Assembly (NCBI RefSeq): GCF_018399035.1
Contig: NZ_CP073760.1
Coordinates: 5,084,501-5,148,500, forward strand
Direction of reading: 5' to 3'
Source of the DNA: Thiocapsa sp.
Lineage (GTDB): Bacteria; Pseudomonadota; Gammaproteobacteria; Chromatiales; Chromatiaceae
DNA: 64,000 nt
A program made the position numbers and the translations under genes. The notes under the pieces were generated by a model. The model worked only from the letters and a program-made list of their open reading frames with translations. It searched no databases and was not told where the DNA came from. Positions 60,570 through 64,000 of this stretch are shown here, piece after piece (position 1 is the stretch's first letter; every line of letters begins with the position of its first letter).

Positions 60570-63129
60570 GGTCCGGGCGACACCGGGCTCGAGCCCGGAG
60601 TCGGAGGTGCACGCGGATGCGTCCTCCACCCGAATGCACTGCTTTCACTGCGGTCTTCCGGTCGCCGAATCCGCGCGCGAGACGGCCCACATTGCCGGGC
60701 GCGAGCGGTCCTTCTGCTGCACCGGCTGCAAGTCGGTCTGCGAGGCGATCTTTGCCGCGGGACTCGAGGGTTTCTACAAGCGCACCCCCGAGGGCGAGAT
60801 CTTCGGTCCGCCCCCCGAGCCGCCGAAAGACCTGGCCGTCTTCGACCTGGATGCCGTGCAGGAGGAGTTTACCGACACGGCCGGCGAGTCGCGCGAGATC
60901 AATCTCCTGGTCGAAGGCATCCACTGCGCCGCCTGTGTCTGGCTGATCGAGAAGGGGCTTTGCGCCATGCCGGGGGTCGAGGAGGCCCGCGTCAACCTGA
61001 CCGGTCGGCGGCTGCGCGTGCGCTGGGACAACGGCCGGCTGAAGCTCTCCAGGATCCTGCGCCGACTCGCCGATCTCGGCTATGCCGCCGCCCCCTTCGA
61101 TCCCGAATCCGCCGAGGGTGCGATCGGACGCGAGAACCGCGCCATGCTCTATCGCATGGCCTGGGCCGGGTTCGCGATGATGAACCTCATGTGGATCTCG
61201 ATCGCTCTCTATGCCGGCGCCGACCAAGGCGAATTCCGCGGTCTCTTTCAGTGGCTCGGCTTCTTGATCGCCACCCCCACGCTCCTGTATTCGGGCGCGC
61301 CCTTTTTCCGCGGTGCCTTGTCCGGTTTGCGCTCGGGCCATCTGAGCATGGATCTGCCGATCGCGATCGGTGTGACGACCACGTACGTCTACTCGCTCTA
61401 TGTCACGCTCGGCATCTCGAGTATCGGCGACGTTTATTGGGACACCGTCGTCAATTTTCTCTTCGTTATCTTGGTCGGGCGATATCTCGAGGCGATCTCG
61501 CGCCGCAAGGCCGTGGCCTCGACACAACGGCTGCTCGATCTGCAGCCGAAGGTCGCGACCCGGCTGGACGGGGAGGACGGCCAGACCGAGTCGGTCGTCC
61601 CGGTGCGCGCACTCAAGCTCGGCGAGCGCGTGCTGGTGCGTCCCGGCGAGCGGATCCCGGTCGACGGCGAGGTGATCTCGGGCGGCAGCGGGGTGGACGA
61701 ATCCATGCTGACCGGCGAGTCGCGATCGGTCTCCAAGACGCTCGGCGATCAGGTCGTTGCGGGCACCATCAATGGTGCCGGTGTCCTGACCGTGCGTATC
61801 GGTGCGCTGCTGCGCGAGACCGCGCTGGGTCGCATCATCCGGCTGGTCGAGGACGCGCAGGCCAGCAAGGCCCCGATTCAGCGACTTGCCGATCGGATCG
61901 TGCCCTGGTTCGTCGCGGCAACGCTCGGTCTGGCGACCCTGACCTTCCTGATCTGGATGCGGGTGGATGTCGAGGTCGCGGTCATGGCGGCGACGGCGGT
62001 GCTCATCATCACCTGCCCCTGTGCCTTCGGAATGGCCACGCCCATGGCGGTGGCAGTGGCGACCGGGCTTGCCGCCTCGCGCGGCATTCTGATCAAGAAT
62101 GGCGCCGTGCTCGAGCGGCTCTCCTCGATCGATCATTTCGTCTTCGACAAGACCGGGACGCTGACTGTCGGACGGCCGACCGTGACCGGGCTCGCGAGTG
62201 CGCCCGGCCGTTGGCGCCTAATCGACGGACCACAGGATCTGACGCCCGAGGAGCGTGATGTCCTTGCCGGGCTCCAAGCCCTCGAACGGCTCTCCGAGCA
62301 TCCGATCGCCGCAGCCATCCTGGACCTCTGTGTGCGTGCCGGGATCGACCGTATCGCCGCGCCGGTGGATGCGGTCGAGGTCGCGCCGGGTCTCGGGATC
62401 AAGGGGCAGGTCGACGGCGTGGAGATCCTCGCGGGCTCGCGGGCCTGGCTGGTCCGCAACGGCGTGCAGCCCTGGCCCGACGGGGACGAGCAGTCCGCTC
62501 ATACCTCGGGTCTCGTCCATTGCGCGCGGTCCGGCCAAGAGGTGCTGCGGCTCGGCGTCGCCGATCCGCTGCGACCCTACGCCGCGCGCGTGATCGCGCG
62601 GATGCGCGAGCGCGGGATCCGGGTGACGCTTCTGACGGGCGATCGCCGCGAGACGGCCGAGGCGATCGCAGTCCAGCTCGGAGGCGGGGTCGAGGTCATC
62701 GCCGAGGTGATGCCCGAGGACAAGGATCGCGTGATCGCCGAGCTTCAGCGTGGCGGCCGTCGAGTCGCTATGGTCGGCGACGGTGTGAACGACGCGCCTG
62801 CCTTGGTGCGGGCGGATGTCGGTATCGCCATGGGGAGCGGGACCGATGTCTCGATCGCAAGCGCGGACATCGTGCTCATGTCCAGCGAGCTCGGGCGTGT
62901 CGAGGAGGCCGCCCGATTGTCGCGACGCACCCTTCGGACCATCCGCCAGAACATCGGCATTTCGGTGGTTTACAATCTCATCATGGTCCCGCTGGCGATG
63001 GCCGCGGTCATCACGCCCCTGATCGCCGCCATCTCGATGCCGCTCAGCTCGCTGGCGGTCATCGGCAACTCGGCACGAATTCGGGCGGTCTTCAAGCCGG
63101 GGGCGAGCGGCACCCCGCGCGAGCCGTGA
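60547..63129 (+). CDS. ccoI: Copper-transporting P1B ATPase CcoI (FixI)
   Basis: 860 residues from GTG 60547; ATG 60634 (MHCFHCGLPV) is an alternative. N-terminal cysteine motifs HCFHCG and CCTGCKSVCEAI, then a heavy-metal domain GIHCAACVWLIEKGL. Core ATPase: CPCAFGMATP in the membrane, phosphorylation site FDKTGTLTVG, SEHPIAAAI and GDGVNDAPAL. It moves copper into the periplasm for CuB of CcoN. It is the third gene of ccoGHIS. Composite repeat R7 lies between it and ccoS. Confidence 0.95.
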   Translation: MSTSLAPEVRATPGSSPESEVHADASSTRMHCFHCGLPVAESARETAHIAGRERSFCCTGCKSVCEAIFAAGLEGFYKRTPEGEIFGPPPEPPKDLAVFDLDAVQEEFTDTAGESREINLLVEGIHCAACVWLIEKGLCAMPGVEEARVNLTGRRLRVRWDNGRLKLSRILRRLADLGYAAAPFDPESAEGAIGRENRAMLYRMAWAGFAMMNLMWISIALYAGADQGEFRGLFQWLGFLIATPTLLYSGAPFFRGALSGLRSGHLSMDLPIAIGVTTTYVYSLYVTLGISSIGDVYWDTVVNFLFVILVGRYLEAISRRKAVASTQRLLDLQPKVATRLDGEDGQTESVVPVRALKLGERVLVRPGERIPVDGEVISGGSGVDESMLTGESRSVSKTLGDQVVAGTINGAGVLTVRIGALLRETALGRIIRLVEDAQASKAPIQRLADRIVPWFVAATLGLATLTFLIWMRVDVEVAVMAATAVLIITCPCAFGMATPMAVAVATGLAASRGILIKNGAVLERLSSIDHFVFDKTGTLTVGRPTVTGLASAPGRWRLIDGPQDLTPEERDVLAGLQALERLSEHPIAAAILDLCVRAGIDRIAAPVDAVEVAPGLGIKGQVDGVEILAGSRAWLVRNGVQPWPDGDEQSAHTSGLVHCARSGQEVLRLGVADPLRPYAARVIARMRERGIRVTLLTGDRRETAEAIAVQLGGGVEVIAEVMPEDKDRVIAELQRGGRRVAMVGDGVNDAPALVRADVGIAMGSGTDVSIASADIVLMSSELGRVEEAARLSRRTLRTIRQNIGISVVYNLIMVPLAMAAVITPLIAAISMPLSSLAVIGNSARIRAVFKPGASGTPREP

Positions 63130-63143
63130 CCGAGCGGGCGCTT

Positions 63144-63333
63144 AAACCGCGCCCCACGCGGTATGCGATTTTTTTGGATGGGATCGGCCCCGGCAGATTA
63201 GACGACCGCTGGAGCCGGCGCGGTTTAAGAGATTAAAAAATATATGATTTTAAACCGCGTCCCCGCTAAGGGCGGTGGATGCACCAAGCGCCGAACTCAC
63301 TTGAAAGTGAGCATCTCGCTCTGGACGCGGTTT
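63144..63333 (+). repeat. Composite A-linker-B repeat, copy R7
   Basis: Module A at 63144-63226, linker to 63251, module B at 63252-63333. The B hairpin is CTCACT-TGAA-AGTGAG. The A core has GCGGTATGCGATTTTTTTGG, one base different from the other copies. It starts 15 bp after the ccoI stop and ends 30 bp before the ccoS start, so it would be transcribed with the operon. Confidence 0.95.
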
Positions 63334-63362
63334 AATGGCATGACGTGGAGGTTCGAACGACG

Positions 63363-63581
63363 ATGGACGTAATCTACGGCCTGATTCCCGGCATGCTGGT
63401 CCTCGGACTCGCTGCGGTCGCCGTGCTCTTCTGGGCGACCCGAACCGGTCAATACGACGATATGGACGGCGACGGTCGGCGCATCCTCATGGACGAGGAT
63501 GAGGAGGACGGCGACCCGCGGCGTGCGCCGGTGATGGACGCCGATCCCGAGCTGAATCCAACTGAATCCCGTCGAGAGTGA
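63363..63581 (+). CDS. ccoS: cbb3 oxidase maturation protein CcoS
   Basis: 72 residues from ATG 63363. One membrane helix (GLIPGMLVLGLAAVAVLFWA), then TRTGQYDDMDGDGRRILMDE, the CcoS hallmark with the acidic tail. It is needed for cofactor insertion into cbb3. GTG 63345 would add six residues. It is separated from ccoI by repeat R7, which may affect its expression. Confidence 0.93.
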   Translation: MDVIYGLIPGMLVLGLAAVAVLFWATRTGQYDDMDGDGRRILMDEDEEDGDPRRAPVMDADPELNPTESRRE

Positions 63582-64000
63582 TCCGCCAAGTGAGACGCGC
63601 CATCGACGCCGCACCAATCAAAGACCCCGGTAGACGACGGGATTCAGAAATTTAAAAACCAAAAAATTAATCACTTAGGCGATTTCCGGGAATGAGCATC
63701 CCGGCCGTGCATGCCTCCAATGGTTACCGGGCGACTAAAGTCGCCCCTTGTATGTTCTGTTCTGAAGGGATTGACAAGGAAAGCGATAAACGGACTTTAT
63801 GAAGAGTGCCCGGGAAGCCGTTCGCCCCTGAAGCCTGGATGTCGTGTTCCGCTGTTCAGAGCTTGCATGTAGATGGGCTCCCCGCCCTCTTCGCCCATAC
63901 CGAAGAGTATCCGAGGCCGTGGACATGTCCGGGAGCCTGCATACACAAGGTCGGTAGGCGAGGGTACAGGGTCGGGGAACCGGGAATCATAATATCGCGT
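63582..64000. other. 419-bp terminal stretch with a hairpin and no recognised gene
   Basis: GGGCGACTAAAGTCGCCC (63729-63746) is a perfect 8-bp stem of REP-like appearance. An AT-rich patch lies at 63647-63676. No reading frame with family similarity is visible up to the window edge. Confidence 0.5.

Noticed and set aside
63770..64000. Possible group II intron or IS start at the right edge
   Set aside because: A few motifs looked suggestive, but there is no GUGYG-type start, domain V or reverse transcriptase, and the window ends.

Overview
The window is GC-rich chromosomal DNA from a gammaproteobacterium. Several conserved gene orders support this: rpsT divergent from murJ-ribF-ileS-lspA, surE-pcm-nlpD-rpoS, recC-recB-recD, znuABC-zur, glrK-qseG-glrR and ccoNOQP-ccoGHIS. 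The style of the genes (PPDK, the bacterial alpha-2-macroglobulin, the RimK/aspartoacylase pair, the dispersed repeats) makes a purple sulfur bacterium (Chromatiaceae) my best guess, but no photosynthesis gene is present to prove it.

Layout. 1-9.2 kb: the end of a GDT1-like transporter, a dolichol/phytol-kinase-like membrane enzyme, and a zinc-uptake region (znuA, znuC, znuB, zur, zrgA). After zrgA, the segment carrying glycerol dehydrogenase is bracketed by two inverted copies of a composite repeat. It is followed by two gene wrecks (a REP-associated transposase fragment and a PIN toxin with an internal deletion), an orphan ABC ATPase and a FUN14-like protein. 9.4-19.1 kb: recC, recB and recD, ending in a minisatellite. 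19.5-29 kb: a BT1-type transporter, an alanine dehydrogenase remnant, an unknown membrane protein, an SLT lipoprotein and a 1856-residue alpha-2-macroglobulin. 29.5-36.3 kb: pyruvate phosphate dikinase, a tRNA-Leu-like gene with an abnormal T arm, and the GlrK/QseG/GlrR envelope-stress system. 37-49 kb: a secreted FN3 protein, an aspartoacylase-like hydrolase, rimK-lspA-ileS-ribF, murJ, a glycine-zipper lipoprotein, rpsT and lgt. 49-54.4 kb: a frameshifted secreted protein, an Smr protein and surE-pcm-nlpD-rpoS. 54.4-63.6 kb: a complete cbb3 oxidase cluster with structural and assembly genes, preceded by an FNR-type box.

The most striking unexplained structure is a roughly 190-bp two-module repeat. 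Module A is bounded by AAACCGCGCC/GGCGCGGTTT. An A/T-rich linker of about 25 bp follows. Module B is bounded by AAACCGCGTCC/GGACGCGGTTT and carries an internal CTCACT-N4-AGTGAG hairpin. There are five complete copies (5321, 7000 inverted, 8591, 52214, 63144), plus a variant A module at 5241 and B-type or hybrid modules at 48145 and 50338. Copies abut or enter genes: they supply stop codons to zrgA and the FUN14 gene, replace the C-terminus of the ABC ATPase, flank gldA as an inverted pair, and sit inside the surE-rpoS and cco clusters. A truncated RAYT-type transposase lies 3 bp from one copy.

Other repeat families are GTTGTC/GACAAC hexamer arrays (one read in frame inside recB), 7-bp tandem arrays, and several REP-like inverted repeats. 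Many start codons were chosen by eye from spacing, Shine-Dalgarno (SD) sequences and family length, and are marked where uncertain.
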